The notes beneath the pieces were generated by a model. It had not been told where the DNA came from. It saw only the letters and a program-made list of their open reading frames with translations, and ran no database searches. DNA of 64,000 bases, taken from the NCBI GenBank assembly GCA_041749595.1, contig JBGTBA010000064.1, forward strand, positions 1 through 64,000. Reading direction: 5' to 3'. This document shows, one piece after another, positions 1 to 8,127 of the stretch; position 1 is the first letter of the stretch; each line of letters begins with the position of its first letter. The translations under genes and the position numbers were made by a program. The DNA comes from Aurantibrevibacter sp041749595 (lineage in GTDB: Bacteria; Bacteroidota; Bacteroidia; Flavobacteriales; Flavobacteriaceae).

Positions 1-1190
1 CCCTGGGATCCGTAAGTACCATCCTTGGTGTTGATATTATCTTTGCGAATACCATACCCGAAGGTTACGAAATTTTAGGACTACAGGATCCGGATCCTTT
101 CAGCCTTTTCCAAAAGGACAAAGCCATGGTGGTACTTAACAATAAGCCATGGAACATAGAGGCTCTGGCACATTTGTTGGACGACAGGGTAACCCCCAAC
201 AAGTATATGTTCATTCGCAATAATGGATTGGTTCCTGAAAAAATTGATATTAAAAATTGGATATTGACCATCGATGGGGAATCGGCAAAACAAAAAAAGT
301 CCTATGCCCTGGCAGAATTGCAATCAAAATTCAAACACTATTCCTACCAACTTACCCTGGAATGTGCGGGCAATGGAAGAAGTGAATTTGATCCGCCCGC
401 TGAAGGGAATCAATGGACCATCGGTGCCGTGTCATGTGCCAAATGGACAGGGGTACGCCTAAAGGATGTGTTGGCAGATGCAGGGATTAAGGATAATGCG
501 GTATATATTGGGTACCATGCCGTGGATGCGCATTTAAGCAGGGATCCCAACAAAGAACCTATTTCCCGGGGAGTCCCCATTGCCAAAGCCTTACAGGAAG
601 AAACATTGCTTGCCTTTAAAATGAACGATGCCGATATTCCTATCGCACACGGCTACCCTTTGCGATTGGTGGCGGGAGGGTATCCCGCTTCGGTTTCGGG
701 AAAGTGGGTAAACCGGATAAGCGTTCGGGATAAAGTACACGATGGCGAGAAAATGACCGGTTCCTCCTATAAAGTGCCCTGTGAAACCGTGGCTCCAGGA
801 GAAACGGTAAAGGATGAGGATATGTGCATCATAGAATCCATGCCGGTGAAGTCGCTCATCACATTCCCCAAGTCGGGAGCCATGATCGATCATGGAAAAA
901 AATTGCATATTAGGGGGCACGCCTGGGCAGGTGAGTTAGCGGTAGCCAAAATGGAATACTCCATAGATTTTGGGGCTGCTTGGTCTCCATGCACATTGGA
1001 AAAACCCTTAAACCGAACGGCATGGCAGCATTTTTCGGCAAGCGTATCATTTCCCAAAAAAGGATATTATGAGGTTTGGGCCCGAGCCACGGACACCAAT
1101 GGAATTTCCCAGCCCATGTTGGTTCCCGGGTGGAATCCTAAAGGATATCTGAACAATGCCTGCCATCGTATTGCAGTAAAAATAACATAA
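1..1190 (+). CDS. Sulfite dehydrogenase-like molybdopterin oxidoreductase, 5' end outside window
   Basis: The frame is open from base 3 with no stop before the first ATG at 126, so the gene starts upstream of the window and only its end is seen. The visible part has the sulfite oxidase fold: a CAGNGR motif whose cysteine codon at 363-365 should ligate molybdenum, a HGYPLRLV segment, the SVSGKWV stretch, and a C-terminal Mo-co dimerisation domain (about 855-1187). Residues before 126 (FANTIPEGYE) resemble the region after a Tat signal, which suggests a periplasmic enzyme. The cytochrome c gene starts on the base after the stop, as in SorAB-type sulfite dehydrogenases. The substrate (sulfite or another small oxyanion) is inferred from the family only. 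Confidence 0.88.
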   Translation, partial: LGSVSTILGVDIIFANTIPEGYEILGLQDPDPFSLFQKDKAMVVLNNKPWNIEALAHLLDDRVTPNKYMFIRNNGLVPEKIDIKNWILTIDGESAKQKKSYALAELQSKFKHYSYQLTLECAGNGRSEFDPPAEGNQWTIGAVSCAKWTGVRLKDVLADAGIKDNAVYIGYHAVDAHLSRDPNKEPISRGVPIAKALQEETLLAFKMNDADIPIAHGYPLRLVAGGYPASVSGKWVNRISVRDKVHDGEKMTGSSYKVPCETVAPGETVKDEDMCIIESMPVKSLITFPKSGAMIDHGKKLHIRGHAWAGELAVAKMEYSIDFGAAWSPCTLEKPLNRTAWQHFSASVSFPKKGYYEVWARATDTNGISQPMLVPGWNPKGYLNNACHRIAVKIT

Positions 1191-1664
1191 ATGGCACGTA
1201 AAGAACATATGGACAAACGTTTTCGCGGTATTTATCGTCTGTTGATCGTGGTGAGTGCCGTGATCGTCATTGCTTCGGTCTTTTTAATATCTATATATAA
1301 AGACCCGCTTACCACAATCGATAAAGAGATAGACCCTACCACAGTGGAAGTATCGGCAAATGAAGACCCGGACAAAATTGAAAATGGTATCCATATACGT
1401 ACCGGACTTATTGCGGCGGAAGGATTGACCGAGGTGGTAAACAATTGCACCACTTGCCATTCGGCCAAATTGGTCATTCAGAATAGGATGGGCAAGGAAC
1501 GCTGGGAGGCCACGATACGATGGATGCAGGAGACCCAAAATTTATGGGATTTGGGAAAAAATGAAAGTATCATAATCGATTATCTGGTCAAAAATTATCC
1601 GCCCAAGAATAAGGGGAGGAGAGAAGTGCTTACCAATGTGGAATGGTACCAATTAAAAGAATAA
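1191..1664 (+). CDS. Membrane-anchored c-type cytochrome, electron acceptor of the upstream Mo enzyme
   Basis: This 157-residue protein has one N-terminal membrane helix (about residues 16-35) and a single heme-binding motif, C86-T-T-C89-H90. The ATG follows the TAA of the molybdoenzyme with no spacer, so the two are co-translated. A second ATG six codons in is also possible. A small one-heme subunit next to a sulfite oxidase-like protein fits a SorB-like role, taking electrons from the molybdenum centre and passing them to the respiratory chain on the periplasmic side. The assignment as partner comes from position; the heme motif is directly visible. Confidence 0.85.
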   Translation: MARKEHMDKRFRGIYRLLIVVSAVIVIASVFLISIYKDPLTTIDKEIDPTTVEVSANEDPDKIENGIHIRTGLIAAEGLTEVVNNCTTCHSAKLVIQNRMGKERWEATIRWMQETQNLWDLGKNESIIIDYLVKNYPPKNKGRREVLTNVEWYQLKE

Positions 1665-1720
1665 CCTGGCCTGGTTTTTTATTTTGTAACTACATAAGAC
1701 CGGAAAAGAAATAGAATGCT

Positions 1721-2596
1721 TTGGAAAAATATATAGATGCTTTTTTGAGCTCCTTTATCGGGACGGCAAACTGGACATGGCGTTCCATTGTTTTTGAGGT
1801 GCCTTGGTTTACCAATTATTTTTGGGGATTGATACTGATTTCATTGGTGGTCTGGTCGTTGGAAATAGTGTTTCCCTGGCGTAAAGTCCAGTCCATTTTT
1901 AGGAAGGATTTTTGGTTGGACGGGTTTTACATGTTCTTTAACTTCTTCATTTTTGCCATTGTTATAAGTGGTTTCTATGAGCTGTTGTGCTTGCTTTTCA
2001 ACGAAATGGGGATAACTACCAAGAGTTTGGTCCTTATGGACCTTTCCTCGATGCCTTCATGGTTACAACTCAGCGTCTTTTTTGTGGTGTTGGATTTTGT
2101 GCAATGGTTTACCCATATTTTGCTGCACCGATATCCATTTTTATGGCAATTCCATAAGGTGCACCATTCCGTGAAGGAAATGGGGTTTGCGGCCCATTTG
2201 CGCTATCACTGGATGGAAAATATCCTCTATAAACCGTTAAAGACACTTGGTGTAATGGTTTTGGGCGGCTTTGAACCCGAACAGGCCTATATCGTTCATT
2301 TTATGGCAATTACCATTGGTCACCTCAATCATTCCAATATAAAACTAACATGGGGGCCTTTAAAGTACGTGCTCAACAACCCCGTTATGCATCTCTATCA
2401 TCATGCCTATGTGCTGCCCAAAGGGAGCTATGGGGTAAATTTTGGCATAAGTTTAAGTCTGTGGGATTATGTGTTCAAAACCAATTACATTCCCGAGGAT
2501 AGCGGTACCATTGAATTAGGTTTTAAGGGGGACGAAGATTTTCCCAAAGATTTTTTCCATCAAAATAGGTACGGGTTTAAAAAGCCCAAGAAGTAG
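1721..2596 (+). CDS. Sterol desaturase / fatty acid hydroxylase family membrane protein
   Basis: This 291-residue di-iron integral membrane protein has several hydrophobic helices in its first 130 residues and the histidine clusters of the superfamily: H132-xxx-H136, H145-KV-HH, and later HLNHSN and HLYHH. The family uses O2 to hydroxylate or desaturate lipid carbons in the membrane; the substrate cannot be read from sequence, though bacterial members often act on fatty acids, carotenoids or hopanoids. The frame opens with TTG at 1721, 56 bases after the cytochrome gene; no in-frame ATG lies near the conserved start. The last codons form the left arm of a terminator hairpin. Confidence 0.85.
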   Translation: MEKYIDAFLSSFIGTANWTWRSIVFEVPWFTNYFWGLILISLVVWSLEIVFPWRKVQSIFRKDFWLDGFYMFFNFFIFAIVISGFYELLCLLFNEMGITTKSLVLMDLSSMPSWLQLSVFFVVLDFVQWFTHILLHRYPFLWQFHKVHHSVKEMGFAAHLRYHWMENILYKPLKTLGVMVLGGFEPEQAYIVHFMAITIGHLNHSNIKLTWGPLKYVLNNPVMHLYHHAYVLPKGSYGVNFGISLSLWDYVFKTNYIPEDSGTIELGFKGDEDFPKDFFHQNRYGFKKPKK

Positions 2597-2620
2597 GTTA
2601 CACATACTTCTTGGGCTTTT
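2581..2620. terminator. Intrinsic terminator overlapping the end of the hydroxylase gene
   Basis: A perfect 15-bp inverted repeat (2581-2595 and 2605-2619) with a 9-base loop is followed by T-rich sequence. The left arm encodes the last five residues of the upstream gene. It lies between convergent genes, and on the minus strand the stem is also followed by TTT, so it may work in both directions. Confidence 0.85.
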
Positions 2621-2641
2621 GCACCCAATATCCTATTGATT

Positions 2642-3220
2642 TTATTGGATGGTGAAATTAAAGGTCTGGGCAATGTCCGTTTCCCCACCGGCATCGGCCA
2701 GAGTACCGTTATTCGGTTTTTTGGGCTGGTGCCGCAGGGTTACCGTAAGCGTGCCCGGACCAGCCGTTAAGGTTGATAGGTTAAAAAGTATTCCCAAAGG
2801 ATTTCCATTTCCATCTTCATCGGCATAGACAATAGTACCAATGGGCCCGGTGGATGAAAAGAAAAACTGGTGGTCATTTGCTTCTTGGGCCACCTCTTCC
2901 GTAATATCCTCTATAGGGGTCATGGTTTCGTTAAGGAGTACTATACGTCCTGAATAGGTGGTGTTAACCAAAAGGTTGTCTGAAACAGTTATTACCGGGG
3001 CATTTGGGCCATCTCCATCCAGATCCCGGGATTGTAATTCAATAGGCATACTTCCAGCGCCTGGGGTCAATACCACTCTCACAGTAGTAATTACCTCTTC
3101 CTGATTTATAGGCTTAGGATGCTCATTGTCTTTGGAACAAGCGGAAAACAGTAGGCCGCCCATAAAGCATACGGCAATCCGTTTGGCCGTCATTATTTTA
3201 TTAAAGAGATTAATGCTCAT
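2642..3220 (-). CDS. Lipoprotein partner of TonB receptor
   Basis: This 192-residue lipoprotein has a signal peptide ending in a lipobox with the lipidated cysteine followed by SKDNE, an acidic stretch like the surface-export signal of Bacteroidota lipoproteins. The mature part is beta-rich with a DLDGDGPNAP segment and no enzyme motif I recognise. It starts 18 bases after the TonB receptor stop and is surely co-transcribed. Similar small lipoproteins next to metal or vitamin receptors act as surface capture proteins, but that role here is inference. A second ATG nine codons in (3193) would leave a more typical signal peptide. Confidence 0.75.
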   Translation of the reverse strand: MSINLFNKIMTAKRIAVCFMGGLLFSACSKDNEHPKPINQEEVITTVRVVLTPGAGSMPIELQSRDLDGDGPNAPVITVSDNLLVNTTYSGRIVLLNETMTPIEDITEEVAQEANDHQFFFSSTGPIGTIVYADEDGNGNPLGILFNLSTLTAGPGTLTVTLRHQPKKPNNGTLADAGGETDIAQTFNFTIQ

Positions 3221-3238
3221 GGTAGTAGAGTGGATTTA

Positions 3239-5638
3239 TTAATAGTTTAATTTTAACCGAACTAAAAAATCCCTTCCCAGATCATCCGAAAAATAACGTA
3301 ATCTGTTTAGGTATTCCCTATAATCCGTGTCCCAAATATTGTGTATTGCCAGGCCAATGGACAGCGTCTTATTTGGTGATAGACCAAATTTCATTTCGGC
3401 ATCCAATCCCATTAAATGGTAGGCATCCGGCGGGGTATTGATTTCAAGGACAACATTTTCATTTTGCTCCGGGGATCGTACGATGATATTATCGGGGTAT
3501 TCATTTTGCCGAAAAACGTATTGGCTATCCAACGAAACCCTTAGGTTGTTCCAGTCCTTTTTAGTAAATGCAATACTGTTTACGAGGTTGGCCGATGGCA
3601 TATTGATCAAGGCCCCATTCCTATCCGTATCCTTCCCTTTTACCAAGGAAAACCGGTGGTCCGAACGCCAATTTTCGGTCCATTGGGAATAGGCGGAGGC
3701 ATCGAATCCGATCAACCGTGCATTGGTCTGCCGATAGGCCCATACCGGGAAGGCGCCACGGATGGTAAATTCCAGCCCTGTGGGTTCTAAAAGGATAAAG
3801 TCGTTGATGGTATTGAAGTATGGGGCTATTTCATACCCCCAGGCAGTACCCGTTTTTTGAAGCGATAGGGACAATTTATGCGATGTCTCTCTCTTTATCC
3901 TCAAATCGCCCAATTCTATACGTGCTGCCGAATGGTGTAGGCCATCGCTAAAAAGCTCCGATGGGTTTGGCGCGCGCTGCGACAAGGCATAATTAAATCG
4001 AAATTTTGTTTCCCGGCTTACATCGTATTGCAAGCCTGCTGTTGCAGAGATATTGTGATAATCAAACACGGGATTGGTCAGTAATTGGTTCCCTAAGTCA
4101 TCTATCACAAAATTCTGGAATTCTTGGTCATAGCCCCTTTCTTCCCACCGGGAGGTTTGGTAGAATTTTTTGGCATCGATCCTGCTAAAATCATAGCGAA
4201 GCCCGGCATCCAGTAATAAGGCATTGGAAACGATATATTCACCGATCAGGAATCCCCCAAAGTCGTACTTGTCATAATCCGGTATCAATCTTCGAACGCC
4301 CGTACCGGGATCCGAAAAATTTTCCTGATAGCGGAAAAGCATTCCGGAATTCAATTTATAATTGCTTTTGGCATCAATTTTAAAACCCGTGGACAGGGTA
4401 TAGGTGGTCAACTCCAAATCCAATGAGGCCTTGTTGCGGTCATCCCCCACACGTATATCAAACTCAAGGCGATGGTTGAGTTGAAAATCATATTGCAAGT
4501 TCAGTTTTCCAACACCTTCGAACCGATGATAGTACGTTAGTTTCCCCAAATGGTGGGTCACTTCCTGATCTGGCGGATCAATGGCATAGGTAAAATCATT
4601 GACAACAAGTGGTTGCTGGCTATTGATCCCCCGTATAAGATCATCGATATTCCCGATATGCGATGCCCTGAGGATACCGATATCCGTTTTAAAAAAAGAG
4701 TAATATGCGTCCCAGCCTTGGGCAAAATTATGTTTTCCAAAAGTCATGGAACCGCCTCTTTCGGAAATGCCCGTGTTGGAAAGGATGTAGTCCGGAGATT
4801 CCGAATCCCCGAACCGCTTAAAGGATCCCTGGCCTTTAATAAACCATCCATTGGCATAGGACTTGGTCAGTTCGGTGGTACCGTTCCCGCCCCTTCCATT
4901 GGTGGCGCCGTTCAAGATGGTTTTACCGTAAAGGCTGTCCTTGGCGGGAAAGTGGGCCTGTTCCAAGACAATTACCCCTCCAATGGCGTCACCCCCGTAT
5001 TCCAAAGCCGCAGCACCTTTAATGACAGATACACTATTGGTACTGTTTATGTCTACGTTTGGGGCGTGTTCGTCTCCCCATTCCATGTCCTGCATGCGAA
5101 CCCCATTGTTCAGTATAAGTACACGACTGCCATTTAGCCCTTGGATTACAGGTTTCACAATTTTAGAGCCGGTGCTAAGTGAGGACACCCCGGTGATCTG
5201 TTTTAGGGCATCGCCCAAACTACCGCTGCTGTAACGCTCCAATGCATCAATTTTTAAGGTTGCTTCTTGGGCGGAATTGGTTTTGTTCAAAAAGATATCG
5301 CCTATGACCTTCACTTCGTTCAGTTGCTCCATGTGATGTTCCAAGGTGATTTTTTTGAAGGTATCGCCTTGGATGTCCAAGGTGAAAAATTGGGATGAAC
5401 ACTCAGGATGTGACACCTCTATTTCATAAGATCCATCACATAGTCCTTTTATGGTAAATTCTCCTTCTAAATTAGATACCGCCACTTTATCGGTACCGTA
5501 CACTTGGATGGTTGCCCCAGCAAGCGGCGTTTGGTCATGGAAATCCTGTACGGACCCTTTTAGCGTGCTGCTGCATTGCTGGCCAAAGATATATGTAGGG
5601 AACGCTATAGCAAATAGCAGTGCATGGATGCCTCTCAT
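3239..5638 (-). CDS. TonB-dependent outer membrane receptor, ZnuD-like aspect
   Basis: This 799-residue receptor has a signal peptide ending at FGQQ, a carboxypeptidase-regulatory-like domain (about residues 24-95), a plug domain (about 115-220, with the block GAAALEYGGDAIGGVI), and a beta barrel ending in the hydrophobic strand LVRLKLNY. The segment RAPNPSELFSDGLHH followed by an ELGD motif resembles the corresponding part of zinc receptors of the ZnuD group, so zinc or another divalent metal is the likely cargo (inference). It is the middle gene of a minus-strand trio with a small CxxC protein upstream and a lipoprotein downstream. Confidence 0.85.
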   Translation of the reverse strand: MRGIHALLFAIAFPTYIFGQQCSSTLKGSVQDFHDQTPLAGATIQVYGTDKVAVSNLEGEFTIKGLCDGSYEIEVSHPECSSQFFTLDIQGDTFKKITLEHHMEQLNEVKVIGDIFLNKTNSAQEATLKIDALERYSSGSLGDALKQITGVSSLSTGSKIVKPVIQGLNGSRVLILNNGVRMQDMEWGDEHAPNVDINSTNSVSVIKGAAALEYGGDAIGGVIVLEQAHFPAKDSLYGKTILNGATNGRGGNGTTELTKSYANGWFIKGQGSFKRFGDSESPDYILSNTGISERGGSMTFGKHNFAQGWDAYYSFFKTDIGILRASHIGNIDDLIRGINSQQPLVVNDFTYAIDPPDQEVTHHLGKLTYYHRFEGVGKLNLQYDFQLNHRLEFDIRVGDDRNKASLDLELTTYTLSTGFKIDAKSNYKLNSGMLFRYQENFSDPGTGVRRLIPDYDKYDFGGFLIGEYIVSNALLLDAGLRYDFSRIDAKKFYQTSRWEERGYDQEFQNFVIDDLGNQLLTNPVFDYHNISATAGLQYDVSRETKFRFNYALSQRAPNPSELFSDGLHHSAARIELGDLRIKRETSHKLSLSLQKTGTAWGYEIAPYFNTINDFILLEPTGLEFTIRGAFPVWAYRQTNARLIGFDASAYSQWTENWRSDHRFSLVKGKDTDRNGALINMPSANLVNSIAFTKKDWNNLRVSLDSQYVFRQNEYPDNIIVRSPEQNENVVLEINTPPDAYHLMGLDAEMKFGLSPNKTLSIGLAIHNIWDTDYREYLNRLRYFSDDLGRDFLVRLKLNY

Positions 5639-5709
5639 CGGAAAAAATTGTTGATTGATAAAATAATGTTTTCCCCTATCTGAAGGAAGAAAAATGAAGG
5701 TGCGGGAAA

Positions 5710-6015
5710 CTAGGCCACAACAGGTGGGGGCCTACAGTAAAAATAGAAAATATTGCCATCAAGGGTGATCCTGGAAGCCAATTTGAAGTTTCTTTCAAAA
5801 GGGACAAAAACCAGATTGGCACTTGGGGCGTTGATTTCTTGGGAAACTAAAAATTGATTTTGTTGATTTAACGAGACGATATCGCAAATAGAACAGTTTT
5901 CTATTTTATTGTTTTTATCGGTTTGATGGGAATACACATGAAAAGAAGAAACCTTGACAAGCATCAAGGCCGTAAAAAGAAAAAACAAGGCTATTTTCTT
6001 ATACGATGAATACAT
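5710..6015 (-). CDS. Small secreted or membrane CxxC protein upstream of TonB receptor
   Basis: This 101-residue protein has one hydrophobic N-terminal segment (about residues 7-24), nearby histidines (HVYSHQ), a CSIC motif near residue 42, and a tail ending YFYCRPPPVV. I do not recognise a named family. Small proteins with a signal peptide, HxxxH-type histidines and a CxxC motif often precede metal TonB receptors in Flavobacteriia. It is the first gene of the trio, 71 bases before the receptor. Role in metal sensing or binding is inference. Confidence 0.65.
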   Translation of the reverse strand: MYSSYKKIALFFLFTALMLVKVSSFHVYSHQTDKNNKIENCSICDIVSLNQQNQFLVSQEINAPSANLVFVPFERNFKLASRITLDGNIFYFYCRPPPVVA

Positions 6016-6203
6016 AAATGCGAATTTAGCTAAAAATGTGGGAGGATCAGTATAAAAAAGACTTAATTAGAAAAAAAAGATAAAAAAAAATTGGGACTAT
6101 GTTGATTTTATTCGGGGGGAATAGAGATCAGGTGCCGTGCTTATTTTATATGAAACGTATCTGCAAATCCACTTTTTTTATGATCCTTTAAAGTGTTTTA
6201 TGC
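6016..6203. other. Intergenic region between the receptor operon and sdaA
   Basis: These 188 bases are AT-rich and must hold the promoter of the minus-strand receptor operon and the end signal of sdaA. I see no clean -33/-7 pair and no obvious zinc-repressor palindrome by eye. Confidence 0.4.
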
Positions 6204-7628
6204 CTAACAATCACTGAGGTACACCCCAACGGCCAGTCCGCCCTCCGAGGTTTCCTTGTATTTGGAACTCATGTCCTTGGCGGTTTCCCACATGGTATTT
6301 ACCACCTTGTCCAAAGACACTTTTGCATTTTCCGGATTGGAGCCCATGGCCAGCTCAGCCGCATTGATGGCCTTTATGGCACCCATGGAATTGCGTTCTA
6401 TGCATGGAATTTGTACGAGTCCGCCAATAGGATCGCAGGTAAGTCCCAAATGGTGTTCCATGGCAATTTCCGCCGCCATCAGTACTTGCCCAGGGCTACC
6501 GCCCATGACCGATGTCAACGCTCCCGCAGCCATGGCTGAGGAAACCCCAATTTCGGCCTGGCAACCGCCCATGGCAGCAGAAATGGTGGCTCCTTTTTTA
6601 AAGATGCTCCCAATTTCCCCAGCGACCAAAAGAAATTGTTTTATATGCTCAAAAGTGGCATCGTGGTTCTCTATGACCAGATAATACATTAAAACAGCGG
6701 GGATAACTCCCGCACTTCCGTTGGTGGGTGCAGTGACCACACGCCCCAAAGAGGCATTTACCTCATTTACGGAAAGGGCAAAACAACTGACCCATTGCAG
6801 GATTTGCCGAAATTTCACTTCGGTCTCCCGTATGGTCTGCAGCCATTCCCGGGGGGTGGAATAGGGGAGATCTCCCTTTAAATTTTGGTGCAAATCAAAA
6901 GCCCTACGCCGCACGTTGAGTCCGCCCGGAAGGTTTCCCTCGGTGTGGCAACCGGTGTACATGCACTCCAACATGGTCTGCCATATCCGTTGCAGTCCGG
7001 TATCGATTTCAATATCGGTGCGCAACGAACGTTCATTTTCCAAAACCAGTTCGGAAATACTTTTGTTCTCTTTTTGGCAATAGTCCAACAGTTGTGCACC
7101 GTTCTGTATCGGGAAAGGGAATTTTTCAAAAATTCCCATATTTTTCTCGGCATTGCTTCTCATTTCCTTTACCACAAAGCCGCCACCGATGGAATAATAG
7201 GTTTCGGACACGGTTTTACCCGAAGTCAGATTGGCGGTAAACGTTAGGCCATTGGCATGGAAGGGCAAAAATGTTTTATGGAAAAAAAGGGCTGTTTCAG
7301 GATTGAATTTCAGTTCTCTTTCGTTGTTGAAATTCAGGATTTCCGTAGACTTGATCCGCTGTACAATGGTTTGTATGGAAGCAATGGGTATATATTCCGG
7401 GTCTTCGCCGGACAGTCCCAGCATAATGGCGTAATCCGTGGCGTGCCCTTTTCCCGTTAATGAAAGGGAGCCATGGATATGGATTTCCAATTCGGATACC
7501 TGATCAAAAATTTGGCCCGATTTCAATTCACCGATCCATCTCTTGGCTGCCCGCCATGGCCCTAAGGTATGTGAGCTGGATGGACCGACCCCAATTTTAA
7601 GCATATCAAAAACACTGATGCACTCCAT
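6204..7628 (-). CDS. sdaA: L-serine ammonia-lyase, iron-sulfur dependent, single chain
   Basis: This 474-residue enzyme deaminates L-serine to pyruvate and ammonia in the cytoplasm. The start MECISVFDMLKIGVGPSSSHT is the standard N terminus, and the length fits the fused one-chain form (beta then alpha domain). The three cysteines expected to hold the 4Fe-4S cluster are visible in GGCQAEIG, LTCDPIGG and IPCIERN. The serine-binding TNGSAG loop is present. It stands alone, with about 500 bases before dnaK on the other strand. Confidence 0.95.
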   Translation of the reverse strand: MECISVFDMLKIGVGPSSSHTLGPWRAAKRWIGELKSGQIFDQVSELEIHIHGSLSLTGKGHATDYAIMLGLSGEDPEYIPIASIQTIVQRIKSTEILNFNNERELKFNPETALFFHKTFLPFHANGLTFTANLTSGKTVSETYYSIGGGFVVKEMRSNAEKNMGIFEKFPFPIQNGAQLLDYCQKENKSISELVLENERSLRTDIEIDTGLQRIWQTMLECMYTGCHTEGNLPGGLNVRRRAFDLHQNLKGDLPYSTPREWLQTIRETEVKFRQILQWVSCFALSVNEVNASLGRVVTAPTNGSAGVIPAVLMYYLVIENHDATFEHIKQFLLVAGEIGSIFKKGATISAAMGGCQAEIGVSSAMAAGALTSVMGGSPGQVLMAAEIAMEHHLGLTCDPIGGLVQIPCIERNSMGAIKAINAAELAMGSNPENAKVSLDKVVNTMWETAKDMSSKYKETSEGGLAVGVYLSDC

Positions 7629-8127
7629 GACCCGATTTTATTTTAATCTAAGATAAAGATAAGACTATATTATGGTTTGTAACATCAAGCTATTTATTGG
7701 GGTTCGGAATAAAAATTTAAGGTGTATTTTAACTTGGTTGAAATTATAAAGGAGTGTTTATTTATCCGATCAATTTCTTGGATATCCATCTATTTTTTTG
7801 CTGTTATTTGCGTATTCTAATGGATCATTTTTCCATTAACACATTAAAAAGTAGATGAGTAAGCATGTTTGGTCTGTTCCGGTTTTTTCGGGAGTATTTT
7901 TTTGCTGCGCAACTGACCGTTAAGTTATGATTTAGGCTTGGTTCTATGCCCTATAAAAACGAGGGAGTACAGTAGCTTTTAACGGGCAGTAGTAGTACTA
8001 AAAGACCCAGAGCACATACTTCTATTTGCCATAATCTGCCACCTTGTCATATTTCTGGTCATGGCACAATCATTGAATTGGAAGGGGAAACACAAAAAGA
8101 ATTTTCAACACCATAAATAATTAAAAA
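7629..8127. other. Divergent control region between sdaA and dnaK
   Basis: These 499 bases contain no credible gene. They must hold promoters for sdaA (minus) and dnaK (plus). I looked for a CIRCE operator of the HrcA type and did not find one. A sequence resembling a Bacteroidota -7 box (TATTTCTG at 8050-8057) lies 70 bases before dnaK but has no convincing -33 partner. Confidence 0.4.

Noticed and set aside
4550..5137. 195-codon plus-strand frame inside the TonB receptor gene
   Set aside because: It is antisense to a clearly conserved receptor, has no recognisable domain and no start signals.
7629..8127. CIRCE/HrcA operator before dnaK
   Set aside because: No TTAGCACTC-type inverted repeat is present in the 499 bases.
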